Positions 26,083-35,298 of a stretch of DNA of 64,000 nt are shown one piece after another. The stretch spans positions 1 to 64,000 of the forward strand of contig NZ_FZPH01000009.1 in NCBI RefSeq assembly GCF_900188485.1, written 5' to 3'. The notes beneath the pieces were generated by a model, which saw only the letters and a list, made by a program, of their open reading frames with translations, made no database searches and was not told the origin of the DNA. The first letter of the stretch is position 1. Every line of letters starts with the position of its first letter. The stretch comes from Asanoa hainanensis (GTDB lineage Bacteria; Actinomycetota; Actinomycetes; Mycobacteriales; Micromonosporaceae). The position numbers and the translations under genes are program-made.

Positions 26083-27593
26083 GCCATGACTCCCTCGGAC
26101 GCGGAGGCCGTGACCAGGGCCTCCTCGGTGACGTTCGCGGCGGTGAACTCGGCGGTGACGCGGCCGCGGGCCATCACCAGCACCCGGTCCGCCATGGCGA
26201 TGACCTCGGCGAGCTCGGAGGAGATGAACAGGACGCCGAAGCCGGCGGCGGCGAGCTCGGCCATCAGGGTGGCGATCTGGCCCTTGGCGCCGACGTCGAT
26301 GCCGCGGGTCGGCTCGTCGAGCAGCAGCACGACGGGCTCGGTCAGCAACGCCCGGGCGAGGACCACCTTCTGCTGGTTGCCGCCCGAGAGCGCGGTGACG
26401 GTGGCGGCCAGCCCCGGCATCTTGATCGCCAGCTCGGCGACCTTGGCCGCGGCGGTGCGTTGCTCGGCGCCGCCGCGCAGCAGTCCGGCCTTCGTCAGCC
26501 GGCCGATGGTGGCCAGCAGGATGTTGTCGCGCACCGACATGGTCTGCACCAGGCCGTCGCGCTGGCGGTCCTCGGGCACCAGCGCCAGCCCGGCTTTCAG
26601 GCGCGCCCGCACTGTCGCCTTGGGTTCGAGGGTGCCGCGGACACGGACCTCGCCGGTACTGGCCCGCCGCAGGCCCATCAGGCACTCGACGAGCTCGGTG
26701 CGCCCGGCGCCCATGAGGCCGTAAACGCCGACCACCTCGCCGGCCCGCACGGTCAGCGACACGTCGTCGACCAGCGCTCTCGTCGGTCCGGGCACCGTGA
26801 GGTTCCGGACGTCGAGCAGCACGTCGCCCGTCGGCGAGGTGTTGCGGGTGTAGAGCGTGTCGGGGTCGCGGCCCACCATCTGCCGGACGATCCAGCCGGT
26901 GTCGGTGCGGCTCATCGACTCGTGCGCGACCAACCCGCCGTCGCGGAACACCGTGACCCAGTCGCCGATGCGCCGGAACTCGTCGAGCTTGTGCGAGATG
27001 TAGATGACCGTGACGTCCTGCGCGCGCAGGTCACCCATCACGTCGAAGAGCACGTCCACCTCGTGGCTGGACAGTGCCGACGTCGGCTCGTCCATGATCA
27101 GCACGCGGACGTCCTCCAGCAGCGCCCGGCCGATCTCGACGAGCTGCTGCTGGCCGATCGGCAGGTCGCCGACGAGGGTGTCCGGGTCGAGGTCCTGGCC
27201 CAGCCTGCGCAGGACCTCTCGGGTGCGCCGGCGCTGCTCGCCGCCGTCGACGAACCGCCGCGCCCGGCGCAGCTCCCGCCCCGCGAAGATGTTCTCCGCG
27301 ATCGACAGGTTGGGGAACAGGCTCAGCTCCTGGTGGATGATGCCGATGCCGCGCGCCATCGCGTCCCGGGGGCTGGCCAGCTTGACCGGCTCGCCGTCGA
27401 GCAGGATCTCGCCGGCGGTCGGCTGCTCCGAGCCGGACAGGATCTTCATCAGCGTCGACTTGCCGGCGCCGTTCTCACCGACCAGGACATTGACCTTCCC
27501 CCGGTACGCGGTGAAGGTGACGTCCTTGAGCGCCCGCACCCCGCCGTAGCTCTTGCTCACCCCGCGCGCGACCAGGACTTCATCGGAGGTCAT
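26079..27593 (-). CDS. Sugar ABC transporter ATPase, two-domain (RbsA type)
   Basis: A 504-residue CUT2-family ATPase with two nucleotide-binding domains. The first has Walker A GENGAGKSTL near residue 39, signature LPIGQQQLVEI and Walker B VLIMDEPTSAL. The second has the usual degenerate Walker A (GLMGAGRTE), signature ALSGGNQQKVVLAR and Walker B VLLLDEPTRGID. It overlaps both neighbours by ATGA, so translation is coupled from the DUF2291 gene onward. Confidence 0.94.
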   Translation of the reverse strand: MTSDEVLVARGVSKSYGGVRALKDVTFTAYRGKVNVLVGENGAGKSTLMKILSGSEQPTAGEILLDGEPVKLASPRDAMARGIGIIHQELSLFPNLSIAENIFAGRELRRARRFVDGGEQRRRTREVLRRLGQDLDPDTLVGDLPIGQQQLVEIGRALLEDVRVLIMDEPTSALSSHEVDVLFDVMGDLRAQDVTVIYISHKLDEFRRIGDWVTVFRDGGLVAHESMSRTDTGWIVRQMVGRDPDTLYTRNTSPTGDVLLDVRNLTVPGPTRALVDDVSLTVRAGEVVGVYGLMGAGRTELVECLMGLRRASTGEVRVRGTLEPKATVRARLKAGLALVPEDRQRDGLVQTMSVRDNILLATIGRLTKAGLLRGGAEQRTAAAKVAELAIKMPGLAATVTALSGGNQQKVVLARALLTEPVVLLLDEPTRGIDVGAKGQIATLMAELAAAGFGVLFISSELAEVIAMADRVLVMARGRVTAEFTAANVTEEALVTASASEGVMA

Positions 27594-28258
27594 GAGGCCA
27601 CCGCGAGCTCGGTCGGCACCAGCAGGATCGACGGCGCTCCGGGCAGGGCGGCGAAGGCGCCGTAGAAGGTGACCTCCTTGCCGGTCACCGCGGCCAGGTC
27701 GAGCTTGGCGATCACCTCTGTCTTCACCTTGCTGTTGATCTCGTTCGCCACCTCGGCGTACTCGATTTGGTTGGTGAAGTCCCCGAACGCGATGAAGCCG
27801 ACGCCGTCGCGGACCGCGGTGCCGGCGATGACCGGGCCGGTCGCGATCGTCAGCGTCAGCGGCTTGCCGCCGGGCCGCGCGACCTCCACGGTCATCGGCC
27901 CGGTGGGCACCGAGGTGTCGACCTTGGTGACCGTGCCGGTGCCCATGACCATGAAGGCGTACGGGCTGCCGCTGCCGGCCTGGTGTCCGTACTGCTTGCC
28001 GGCGGCGGCCGGGTCCTGCTCGAGCGCGGCGGCCACCGTCACGATGTCGACCGCCTTCTCGTGGACCGTCGGCACGATCCGGGCGGACCAGGCGTCGGCC
28101 ACGTAGCTCTTCGCGTCGGCCGGCGCGGCCGTGGCGGCCGCGCCGTCACGTTCGTAGACGTAGATCCCGGGGACCTTGGCGCAGGCTGCCAGCGCCAGCG
28201 CGAGCACCAGCCCCGCGACGGCGGCGCAACGGCGAAGAGTTAGCATCTGAATATCCAT
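27590..28258 (-). CDS. DUF2291 lipoprotein of sugar-transport operons
   Basis: A 222-residue lipoprotein with signal sequence and lipobox LALAACAK. The DUF2291 body includes ARIVPTVHEKAVDIVTVAAA and TGKEVTFYGAF near the end. DUF2291 proteins recur as the first gene of RbsA/RbsB/RbsC-type operons; their role is unknown, perhaps as an accessory to the transporter. It opens the nine-gene operon, divergent from a SorC regulator. The ATG giving MDIQML or the ATG four codons later could be the start. Confidence 0.85.
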   Translation of the reverse strand: MDIQMLTLRRCAAVAGLVLALALAACAKVPGIYVYERDGAAATAAPADAKSYVADAWSARIVPTVHEKAVDIVTVAAALEQDPAAAGKQYGHQAGSGSPYAFMVMGTGTVTKVDTSVPTGPMTVEVARPGGKPLTLTIATGPVIAGTAVRDGVGFIAFGDFTNQIEYAEVANEINSKVKTEVIAKLDLAAVTGKEVTFYGAFAALPGAPSILLVPTELAVAS

Positions 28259-28373
28259 TCATTGGCGATTGGCCATGCAGATACTGTGAACGCTGGATGT
28301 CGCGCTTGTCAACGGGTGACATCGCAGGCGCGGTCGAGCGGCTACGCTTCGTTGACCACATCAGGAGGCCCTC

Positions 28374-29372
28374 GTGAGCCCGAAGTTCGACGCGAACGCC
28401 GGCGTGGAGCCCTACGGCGTCGCCGACGAACACACCCGGCTACTGACCAAAGTGGCCCGGATGTATCACGAGCGCGGCCTGCGCCAGCCCCAGATCGCCG
28501 AGCAACTGCACATCTCCCAGCCGCGCGTCTCGCGCCTGCTCAAGCAGGCGGTGGCCCTGGGCATCGTCCGCACCGTGGTGATCACCCCGCGCGGCGTGCA
28601 CGCGGAGCTCGAGGAGGCGGTCGAGCAGCGCTACGGCCTGACCGAGGTGGTCATCGCCGACACCGACGGCCAGACCGAGGAGTCCGCGGTCACCCAGGCG
28701 ATCGCGTCCGCGGCGGCGGTTTATCTGGAGACCACGCTGATCCGCAACGACCGCGTCGGCATCTCGTCGTGGAGCGGCACCCTGCTGGCCACGGTCGACG
28801 CGATGCACCCGACCCCGAGCCTGTCGGCGGAACGCGTGGTGCAGATTCTCGGCGGTGTCGGCACCAGCGCGGCCCAGAGTGCGGCAACCCGACTGACCGG
28901 CGGCCTGGCCCGCAACACCCGTGCCGAGGCCGTCTACCTGGTGGCGCCGGGCCTGGTCGCCACGCCGGCGATGCGCGACGCCCTGGTCCACGAGCCGAGC
29001 ATCGCGTCGGTGATCGAGGCCTGGCAGGACCTGACGGTCGCGCTGGTCGGCGTCGGCAGCCTGGCGCCGTCGAAGCTCCTGCGCCAGAGCGGCAACGCGA
29101 TCGCCGCGGAGGAGGAGCAGCGCCTGCGCGAGGTCGGCGCGATCGGCGACGTCTGCATGCGCTTCTTCGACGAGCACGGCCAGCACGTCGCGTCCCCTTT
29201 GGACGATCGCGTGCTGGGCATCAGCGCCGAGACCCTCAAGAAGGTCCCGCGCCGCGTCGGGGTGGCCGGCGGAGAGCGTAAGTGGCGCGCGATCCGCGCG
29301 GCCCTCAGCGGCGGCTGGCTCAACGTCCTGATCACCGACCACGCCACCGCGCTGGACCTGGTCGCCGACTAG
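28374..29372 (+). CDS. SorC-family sugar-responsive transcriptional regulator
   Basis: A 332-residue SorC/DeoR-type regulator. An N-terminal helix-turn-helix (LRQPQIAEQLHISQPRVSRL, about residues 36-55) is joined to a sugar-phosphate-binding domain (about 75-330). GTG follows AGGAGG. It is divergent from the DUF2291/transporter operon across 115 bases and is the obvious candidate to sense a phosphorylated intermediate of that pathway. No clear long palindrome was found in the gap. Confidence 0.9.
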   Translation: MSPKFDANAGVEPYGVADEHTRLLTKVARMYHERGLRQPQIAEQLHISQPRVSRLLKQAVALGIVRTVVITPRGVHAELEEAVEQRYGLTEVVIADTDGQTEESAVTQAIASAAAVYLETTLIRNDRVGISSWSGTLLATVDAMHPTPSLSAERVVQILGGVGTSAAQSAATRLTGGLARNTRAEAVYLVAPGLVATPAMRDALVHEPSIASVIEAWQDLTVALVGVGSLAPSKLLRQSGNAIAAEEEQRLREVGAIGDVCMRFFDEHGQHVASPLDDRVLGISAETLKKVPRRVGVAGGERKWRAIRAALSGGWLNVLITDHATALDLVAD

Positions 29373-29385
29373 CTACGATCTTGGG

Positions 29386-29910
29386 ATGGACAGCCTGGTT
29401 ACGCCCCGGATCCTGCTGCGCCGGTGGCAGGACGACGACCTCGACGCCTTCGCCGCCGTTTGCGCCCAGCCCGAGGTGATGCGCTGGATCCGCGACGGCA
29501 GCGTGCTGGACAGGGAAACCACCGCCGAGCACCTGGCCGCGTTCCGGCGACACTGGGAGGAACACGGGTTCGGGCTCTACGCCCTCGTCGTGCGGCAGAC
29601 CGGCGAGTTGGCCGGGTTCACGGGCCTGGCGGTTCCGACCTTCCTTCCGGAGATCATGCCGGCCGTCGAAATCGGGTGGCGGCTGGGCCGGCAGCACTGG
29701 GGACAGGGCCTGGCCACCGAGGCGGCCCGGGCCGTCGTCCGGCACGCCCGCGACGAAGTAGGCCTCAAACGCCTGGTCAGCATCCATCAGGTGGGCAACG
29801 ACGCCTCGGCCAACGTGATGATCAAGATCGGCATGCACCTCGAACGCGAGACGATCGAGCCCAGGGGCGGGCGCCCGGTCCGGGTCTACGCCATGGACCT
29901 GGTCGACTAG
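29386..29910 (+). CDS. GNAT acetyltransferase (RimJ/RimL type)
   Basis: A 174-residue GNAT N-acetyltransferase of the RimJ/RimL subgroup: TPRILLRRWQDDDLDAFAAV at the start, and the acetyl-CoA loop region GRQHWGQGLATEAARAVVRH followed by VSIHQVGNDASANVMIKIGM. It acetylates an amine on a protein terminus or small molecule; the substrate is unknown. It lies 13 bases after the SorC gene and its stop overlaps a convergent peptidase gene by 4 bases. Confidence 0.9.
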   Translation: MDSLVTPRILLRRWQDDDLDAFAAVCAQPEVMRWIRDGSVLDRETTAEHLAAFRRHWEEHGFGLYALVVRQTGELAGFTGLAVPTFLPEIMPAVEIGWRLGRQHWGQGLATEAARAVVRHARDEVGLKRLVSIHQVGNDASANVMIKIGMHLERETIEPRGGRPVRVYAMDLVD

Positions 29911-30563
29911 GCGGGGTTGAAGAGCTTCCAGGACCCCTCGGAGACGACCTCCACGGTGCCGTCGCTCACCTTGATGGCCGTGTTGTCGTCGATCGCGTAC
30001 GCCGGACCCGCGATGTCTTCCGCCCAGCCCTCGGCCGCGGCCATGGTGAACCACGGGGTGTCCGGTTGGTCCAGGTGCGGGAAGATCGAGAAGTCGACCA
30101 TCCCGAGCATGCGGTCGTCGTCGGACGGCGATTCGACGAAATGCCGCCCGACCCGCGGGGTCAGCACCAGGCTCCCGGCGCTGGATCCCACCCACACCAA
30201 CTCGGGCAATGACGGCAGCAGGTCCGCCAGCCCGGACTCCCGCATCCAGTGGCGCAGGAACAAGCTCTTGCCGCCGTTGACCAGCAGGACGTCGGCCTCC
30301 CGGACCCACTGCACCCACTGTTCCCGGTCGATGCTGGGCAGCACGCTGAGCTCCAGCACCCCGACGGACTTCCACCCCAGGCCGACCAGGCGCGCGTCGG
30401 ACCGTCCGGTGACGAAGTTGAACGGCCCGGCCGGATCGTAGAAATAGCCCGCCGTCGGGATGCAGAGCGCGTTGGACTCGGCGATCGGTTTGCCCAGCAG
30501 GTCGACCAGCGCCGCCTCGATCGAAGGGTTGTTGACGCCGGAGGAGCAGAGCAAGAATCGCAT
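29907..30563 (-). CDS. Peptidase E-like (S51) serine hydrolase
   Basis: A 218-residue protein of the S51/peptidase E fold. The nucleophile serine lies in VWVGSSAGSLVL, and DVLLVNGGKSLFLRHWM matches the glycine-rich oxyanion region. Peptidase E cleaves N-terminal Asp dipeptides, while cyanophycinases share the fold; the actual substrate is not determined. The ATG at MRFLLC is preferred to one five codons upstream because the first strand begins there. Confidence 0.85.
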   Translation of the reverse strand: MRFLLCSSGVNNPSIEAALVDLLGKPIAESNALCIPTAGYFYDPAGPFNFVTGRSDARLVGLGWKSVGVLELSVLPSIDREQWVQWVREADVLLVNGGKSLFLRHWMRESGLADLLPSLPELVWVGSSAGSLVLTPRVGRHFVESPSDDDRMLGMVDFSIFPHLDQPDTPWFTMAAAEGWAEDIAGPAYAIDDNTAIKVSDGTVEVVSEGSWKLFNPA

Positions 30564-30581
30564 GCGGCAACCTAACATCGG

Positions 30582-31268
30582 TTAGCCCTTGGTCGCGCCC
30601 GCCGTCAGGCCGCCGACGATCCAGCGTTGCAGGATGACGTACGCGACGAGGATCGGGACCACCGCGATCAGGATGCCGGCTGCCAGGCCCGTGTTGTTGT
30701 TGGCGAACTGGCCCTGGAAGTTGAGCAACCCGACCGGGATCGTCTTGCTGGCGTCCGAGTTGAGCACGATCAGGGCGAACAGGAACTCGTTCCACGTCGC
30801 CACCGCGTCCAGGATCGCCACCGTCACCAGGGCCGGCAGCGACAGAGGCAGGATCAGCGTGAAGAACACCCGCCACTCGCCGGCTCCGTCGATCTTCGCC
30901 GCCTCGATCAGCTCGTCGGGCACCTGCCAAAAGAACGACTGCAGGACCAGCACCGTGAACGGGATGCCGAACGCCAGGTACGGGCCGACGAGCCCGAGCA
31001 GGTTGTCCGTGAGCCCGAAGCCGCGCAGCATGATGAACACCGGCACGATGGTGATGTAGATCGGGATCGTCAGGCCGAGGAACACCGCGAACATCAGCGT
31101 GCGGCGGAAGCGGATCCGCAGCTTCGACAGCGCGTACGCCAACATCGCCGACAGCAGCACGCCGACCGGCACCTTGAGCGCCAGCAGGATCGCGCTGTTG
31201 CGGTACGTGGTGGCGAAGTTCCCGAAGGATGAGGCAGTGGCGATCGGCTCTGTCGGTCGTGTGAGGAT
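30582..31268 (-). pseudogene. Truncated CUT1 (MalG-type) sugar ABC permease
   Basis: About 225 residues match the C-terminal three quarters of a carbohydrate ABC permease: FGNFATTYRNSAILLALKVP, LSKLRIRFRRTLMFAVFLGL, then the EAA loop DELIEAAKIDGAGEWRVFFT and the normal C-terminus WIVGGLTAGATKG. The usual first membrane helix and its start codon (some 60-80 residues) are missing. No ATG or GTG lies at a suitable place, and the partner permease, binding protein and ATPase are absent nearby. Upstream sequence belongs to the next gene on the opposite strand. It is best read as a remnant. Confidence 0.82.
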
Positions 31269-31274
31269 TCCTCC

Positions 31275-31979
31275 GTGAGCGCATGGGTCTACAACGAGCG
31301 TCCGACGGACGTCAGGTTCCTGACCGACCGGATCACCGAGCCGGGCCGCAGCGAGATCGAGGACGAGATCTGGGACTGGGTCGTTCGCGGCGAGGATGAC
31401 GGCAGCGACTTCGTCGACTACAAGGACGACGAGGAGGAGCGGCACGGCGCCACCGACGAGGAGCTTTCTTCCGCGTACGCGAAGGCGGTCGCCGCCCGGA
31501 TCGAGCAGCAGCGTGGCTTCGGCGACGTGGCAAGCAACCTGAACCGGGCCTTCGAGGAGCTCAACGACCTCGGCATCCTGGCCCGCGAGAACTTCAGCTG
31601 CTGCGGCACCTGCGCCTCCGCGGAGATTCACGACGAGCGCGACGATTCCCGCCACTGGCACGGCTATCTGTGGTACCACCAGCAGGACACCGAGTCCCTG
31701 CTCGCCAGCGCGGACGGCGAGGTCTACCTCGGCTACGGCGTCTACCCGCCCGAGGACTTCGACGAAGCCGCGTACGAGGCCCTGTCGGAGGACGAGAAGC
31801 GCGCGGGCTACCAGGCCGACCTGGAGCGCGTGCTGGACGAGATCGCCTTCCCGGTTCTGCTCAAACATGGCATGCGGGTCGACTGGAACCGCAACCAGTC
31901 CAGGCGAATTCGCGTCACGGGCGCCCAATGGTACGCGACCCTGGAGGCAGACGACGACGAGACAGGGGAGACCGCATGA
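31275..31979 (+). CDS. DUF6891-type acidic protein
   Basis: A 234-residue acidic soluble protein with a conserved-looking Cys-rich centre LARENFSCCGTCASAEI and a downstream WHGYLWYHQQDTESLL segment. It matches the uncharacterised DUF6891 group of actinomycetes. The paired cysteines could bind metal. GTG start. It begins exactly where the decayed permease on the other strand loses similarity, so its arrival or a rearrangement may have truncated that gene. Its stop overlaps the next start by ATGA. Confidence 0.78.
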   Translation: MSAWVYNERPTDVRFLTDRITEPGRSEIEDEIWDWVVRGEDDGSDFVDYKDDEEERHGATDEELSSAYAKAVAARIEQQRGFGDVASNLNRAFEELNDLGILARENFSCCGTCASAEIHDERDDSRHWHGYLWYHQQDTESLLASADGEVYLGYGVYPPEDFDEAAYEALSEDEKRAGYQADLERVLDEIAFPVLLKHGMRVDWNRNQSRRIRVTGAQWYATLEADDDETGETA

Positions 31980-32299
31980 CCGAGCAGCCGCCGGCCGCGA
32001 TCAGCGCGCTCATCGACACGACGAACGCCGCTGACAGTGCGGCGTTCGTCGCCGCGTTCACCGACGACGCCTACGTCCGCGACGGCAGCCGGGAGTTCAC
32101 CGGCCACGCGGGCGTCGCCGACTGGGACCGCACCGACAACATCGGCGTCGGCATGCACTTCGACCTGCTGGGGTGGAAAGCCAGCGGCGTCGACACCTAC
32201 GTGGTCACGATCCGGGCGAAGAGCCGGCGTTTCAACGGCACCGGCGACCTGGTGCTCACCGTGCGCGAGGGGTTGATCGCGCGCCTGGAGATCGGCTGA
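31976..32299 (+). CDS. SnoaL-like/NTF2-fold protein
   Basis: A 107-residue protein with the NTF2-like layout: ALIDTTNAADSAAFVAAFTD, DDAYVRDGSREFTGHAGVAD, and a last strand GDLVLTVREGLIARLEIG. Such proteins bind or isomerise small molecules, or serve as uncharacterised scaffolds. It is translationally coupled to the DUF6891 gene. The long reading further upstream in this frame is not part of the gene, because the family begins at this ATG. Confidence 0.82.
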   Translation: MTEQPPAAISALIDTTNAADSAAFVAAFTDDAYVRDGSREFTGHAGVADWDRTDNIGVGMHFDLLGWKASGVDTYVVTIRAKSRRFNGTGDLVLTVREGLIARLEIG

Positions 32300-32372
32300 C
32301 GGCCACTTCAAATCAACCTGCCGTTCACGGTAAGGTCTCACGCCTCGGTAGCTAGATACAGGGGAGTGAGTC

Positions 32373-33284
32373 GTGGAACGCATTGCGCTCGCAGAGGTGC
32401 GGGAGCGCACGTACAAGAAGCGGGACTCGTGGTGGACGGTCCTGCTCGTCGACCCGCTGGCCAGCCGGCTGACCCGCTGGATCGCGCCCTACCGCTGGTT
32501 CACCCCCAACCGGATCACGCTGCTCGGCTTCCTGGTCGGCTTGACCGCCGCCGCGTTCTTCGCCCTCGGCGGCGTCCGGGAGAACAACTGGTGGCTGGTC
32601 GCGGGCGCGCTGGCGTACCACGTCAGCTTCGTCATCGACTGCATCGACGGCAAGATCGCGCGCCTCAACGGCACGGGTTCGGTGTTCGGCGCGTGGCTGG
32701 ACTACGTCTTCGACCGCCTGCGGATCGTGGCCTGCACGATCGGCCTGATGGGCGGGCAGTACGCGGCCACGAAGAGCATCGTCTACCTGGTCCTCGGCGG
32801 CGTCGTGGTCTTCCTCGACATGTTCCGCTACCTCAACGCCCTGGAGAACGCCAAGGTCAACCGGGAGCTGAAGACCCAGCTCGTGGAGGCCGGCCTCGCG
32901 GCCAAGCACCTGCCGACCGGCCCGGAGGCCGAGACCGACGGCAACCCCGACCGCGTGTCGATGCTCGCCATGGTCGACAGCTCGACGGTCGGGTTGGGCC
33001 TGTTCCACCGGATGCGGGTTGCCCTGCGCCGCAGCCGCATCCGGCCGCACCTGGTCGGCGGCATCGAGTTCCAGATGGCCGTCTTCATCATCGCGCCGCT
33101 CGTGGGCGCGATCGTGCCGGTCACCGTCGTCGCCGGCGCCCTGATGGTGCTGTTCGAGCTGGCCCTGATCTACATGCTCTACCAGGGCACGACCGCGGTG
33201 GCCCGCCAGCTGGCCGCCGCCGGCAACGGCGCGATCCCGGCCCAGCGCACCCCCGAGGCGGAACCGGTCGCCGCGCGAAGCTGA
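32373..33284 (+). CDS. CDP-alcohol phosphatidyltransferase-family membrane enzyme
   Basis: A 303-residue integral membrane protein with the complete CDP-alcohol phosphotransferase signature D-x2-D-G-x2-A-R-x8-G-x3-D-x3-D from Asp89 to Asp114 (DCIDGKIARLNG, then GAWLDYVFD). About six membrane helices flank it. The enzyme joins a CDP-activated alcohol to a second alcohol in phospholipid or polyol-phosphate synthesis; which lipid is not evident. GTG start after GGGGAGTGAGTC. Confidence 0.9.
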   Translation: MERIALAEVRERTYKKRDSWWTVLLVDPLASRLTRWIAPYRWFTPNRITLLGFLVGLTAAAFFALGGVRENNWWLVAGALAYHVSFVIDCIDGKIARLNGTGSVFGAWLDYVFDRLRIVACTIGLMGGQYAATKSIVYLVLGGVVVFLDMFRYLNALENAKVNRELKTQLVEAGLAAKHLPTGPEAETDGNPDRVSMLAMVDSSTVGLGLFHRMRVALRRSRIRPHLVGGIEFQMAVFIIAPLVGAIVPVTVVAGALMVLFELALIYMLYQGTTAVARQLAAAGNGAIPAQRTPEAEPVAARS

Positions 33285-33335
33285 CAACGATCGTTGGTCT
33301 GGTGACACGCCGCCACCCGACCAGGGAGTCCACTA

Positions 33336-34778
33336 ATGCCGCACGCCGGTGCCCAGCGCGCGATCCTGGCGTTGCTCGCGTTCGCGATGCTGATCGTCTC
33401 GCTCGACCAGTACATCGTGGTCGTGGCGCTGCCCGAGATCGGGCGGGCGCTGGGTTACTCGGCACAGACCCTGCAAGCGGTGATCAGCGCGTACGCGGTG
33501 GCGTCGGCGGGCTTCCTGCTGCTCGGCGGCCGGGCATCGGATCTGCTCGGCCGCCGGCGGGTGCTGGTCACGGGACTCGTCCTCTACGGCGCCGGCTCGT
33601 TGGTCGGTGGGCTGGCGACCGGGCCGGGCCTGCTGCTGGTCGGCCGCGCGGTGCAGGGTCTCGGCGGAGCGCTGGTCTTCCCGGCGACCCTCGCACTGAT
33701 CAACACGACCTTTCCCGAAGGCCCGCGACGTAACCGCGCCGTCGCCGTCTGGGGCGGCACCGGCGCCGCCGGCCTCGTCGTCGGCGTGCTCCTGGGCGGT
33801 CTGCTCACCCAGGCGTTCGGCTGGGAGGCGGTCTTCTATGTCAACGTCCCGCTCGCGGCGCTCGCGCTGATCCTGACGTTCGTGCTCGTCCCCGCCGACG
33901 GCGAGCGCGAGCACGGGCGCAGGTTCGACCTGCCGGGTGCGCTGACCGCCGCGCTCGGCATCACCCTGCTCGTCTTCGCCCTCGTGCAGGGGCCCAACCT
34001 CGGCTGGGTCTCGCCCGGCGTCATCGCGAGCGCGGTCGGTGCCGTGCTGGCCCTGACCGTGTTCGTGCTGCTCGAGCGCCGCGGCAGCGACCCGCTCGTG
34101 CCGCCGCGGTTGCTGGCCAACCGCAACCTCGTCACGGCGGCGGCGATGGCCTTCATGTTCTGGGCGACGTTCGGCTCGGTGCTCTACTTCCTGACCCTCT
34201 ATTTCCAGGAGGTACGCGGGTACGACGCACTGGGCACCGGCGTCGCCTTCCTGGTCCCGACCGCCGTGGTGGTCGCCGGCTCGACGTTCGCCGGGCGGGT
34301 CGCGACCCGGTGGGGGCTGCGGCCCACGCTGGTCGTCGCGCTGGCGGTCGGCACCGTCGGTGCGGTCGCCCTGGGCCTGGCCATGTCGTCCGACGCGGCG
34401 TACCCCATCTTGATCCCGGGTCTGGTGCTGACCAGCGTCGGCGACGGGATCGCCTTCACGATGATCTTCATCGCGGCCGGCACCGGGGTCGCCGACCGGG
34501 AGCAGGGCGTTGCCTCCGGTATCGCCTCGACCAGCACGTCGATCGGCGCCGCGGTCGGCCTCGCGCTGCTGGTGCTGGTGGCCGCCGCCGGCACCGAAGG
34601 GCTCGCGGGTGAGTCGCTGCGCCTGGAGACCGCCGCCGGTCTGCGCACGGCGGTGTTCGCGATCGCGGGTGGGATCGGGGTCACCGGGCTGCTCGCGCTG
34701 AACCTTCGCCCCGATCCCCGTACCCGCGCGGAGGCTCCCTGCCCGCGCGGGGTGACCGTCAGAGCGGAGCCGGGGTGA
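33336..34778 (+). CDS. MFS drug-resistance transporter (DHA2, 14-helix)
   Basis: A 480-residue major-facilitator protein with about 14 helices. It opens [20 protein letters not shown], carries the loop motif [20 protein letters not shown] and motif C-like [20 protein letters not shown], typical of EmrB/QacA proton-driven exporters. The substrate is not predictable. It may have been linked with the neighbouring LysR regulator before that gene decayed. Its 3' end overlaps the FAD-oxidase remnant by 20 bases. Confidence 0.9.
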   Translation: MPHAGAQRAILALLAFAMLIVSLDQYIVVVALPEIGRALGYSAQTLQAVISAYAVASAGFLLLGGRASDLLGRRRVLVTGLVLYGAGSLVGGLATGPGLLLVGRAVQGLGGALVFPATLALINTTFPEGPRRNRAVAVWGGTGAAGLVVGVLLGGLLTQAFGWEAVFYVNVPLAALALILTFVLVPADGEREHGRRFDLPGALTAALGITLLVFALVQGPNLGWVSPGVIASAVGAVLALTVFVLLERRGSDPLVPPRLLANRNLVTAAAMAFMFWATFGSVLYFLTLYFQEVRGYDALGTGVAFLVPTAVVVAGSTFAGRVATRWGLRPTLVVALAVGTVGAVALGLAMSSDAAYPILIPGLVLTSVGDGIAFTMIFIAAGTGVADREQGVASGIASTSTSIGAAVGLALLVLVAAAGTEGLAGESLRLETAAGLRTAVFAIAGGIGVTGLLALNLRPDPRTRAEAPCPRGVTVRAEPG

Positions 34779-35292
34779 TGTTGAGGCTCGGCCGGAACAG
34801 GTTGTCCGGGTCGTAGGCGTGCTTGACCCGGACCAGTCGGGTGTAGGTCTCCGGGTCGTACGCCCGGCGTGCCCCGTCCGGTGTCGCGTCGTAGGTGCGC
34901 ATGAAGTTGGCCATCGCGCGTCCCGTGGCCCACGGCGACAGGGCGTCGAGGAGGCCGGTCAGCGGCCGGTGGAGCTGTTCCTCGGCGCCCGGGTCGGCGG
35001 CCGCGCCGGCCAGGAACTGGAAGCCGGCGTCCCGACTGCCGACGGCGTTGGCCACCGCGGGCTCCCGGCCCAGCGCGCCGCCGAGCTGGCGGACCTCGAC
35101 GACCAGCGCCGGCGTGTCCGCGTCGGGCCCGGCCGCGGCGATCAGCGCCTCGGCCGTCTCCGCCGGGAAATCGCGCAGCAGCGCCGTGGCCTCGTAGCCG
35201 GGCAGTGGGTCGACCGGATCCGCGTGGATCGCGGGGATGCCGGTGAACGGCATCTCGGCCACCGTGTCGACCAGGGTGGGTGCCGTCGCGCT
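34759..35292 (-). pseudogene. C-terminal remnant of a BBE-type FAD-linked oxidase
   Basis: About 175 residues match the end of berberine-bridge-type FAD oxidases: TLVDTVAEMPFTGIPAIHAD, then RAMANFMRTYDATPDGARRA, and the BBE motif YTRLVRVKHAYDPDNLFRPS. The N-terminal FAD-binding domain (some 270 residues, with the covalent His/Cys sites) is missing. Similarity stops abruptly near base 35290, within about 10 bases of where the LysR remnant on the other strand begins. Confidence 0.85.
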
Positions 35293-35298
35293 CGGGAC

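Noticed and set aside
28259-28373. SorC operator palindrome
   Set aside because: Only short 4-base arms (TGGC/GCCA) were seen; not strong enough to annotate.
30582-31928. A 448-codon minus-strand frame containing the permease
   Set aside because: The first half is antisense to the DUF6891 gene and bears no permease similarity; only the last 225 residues or so are genuine.
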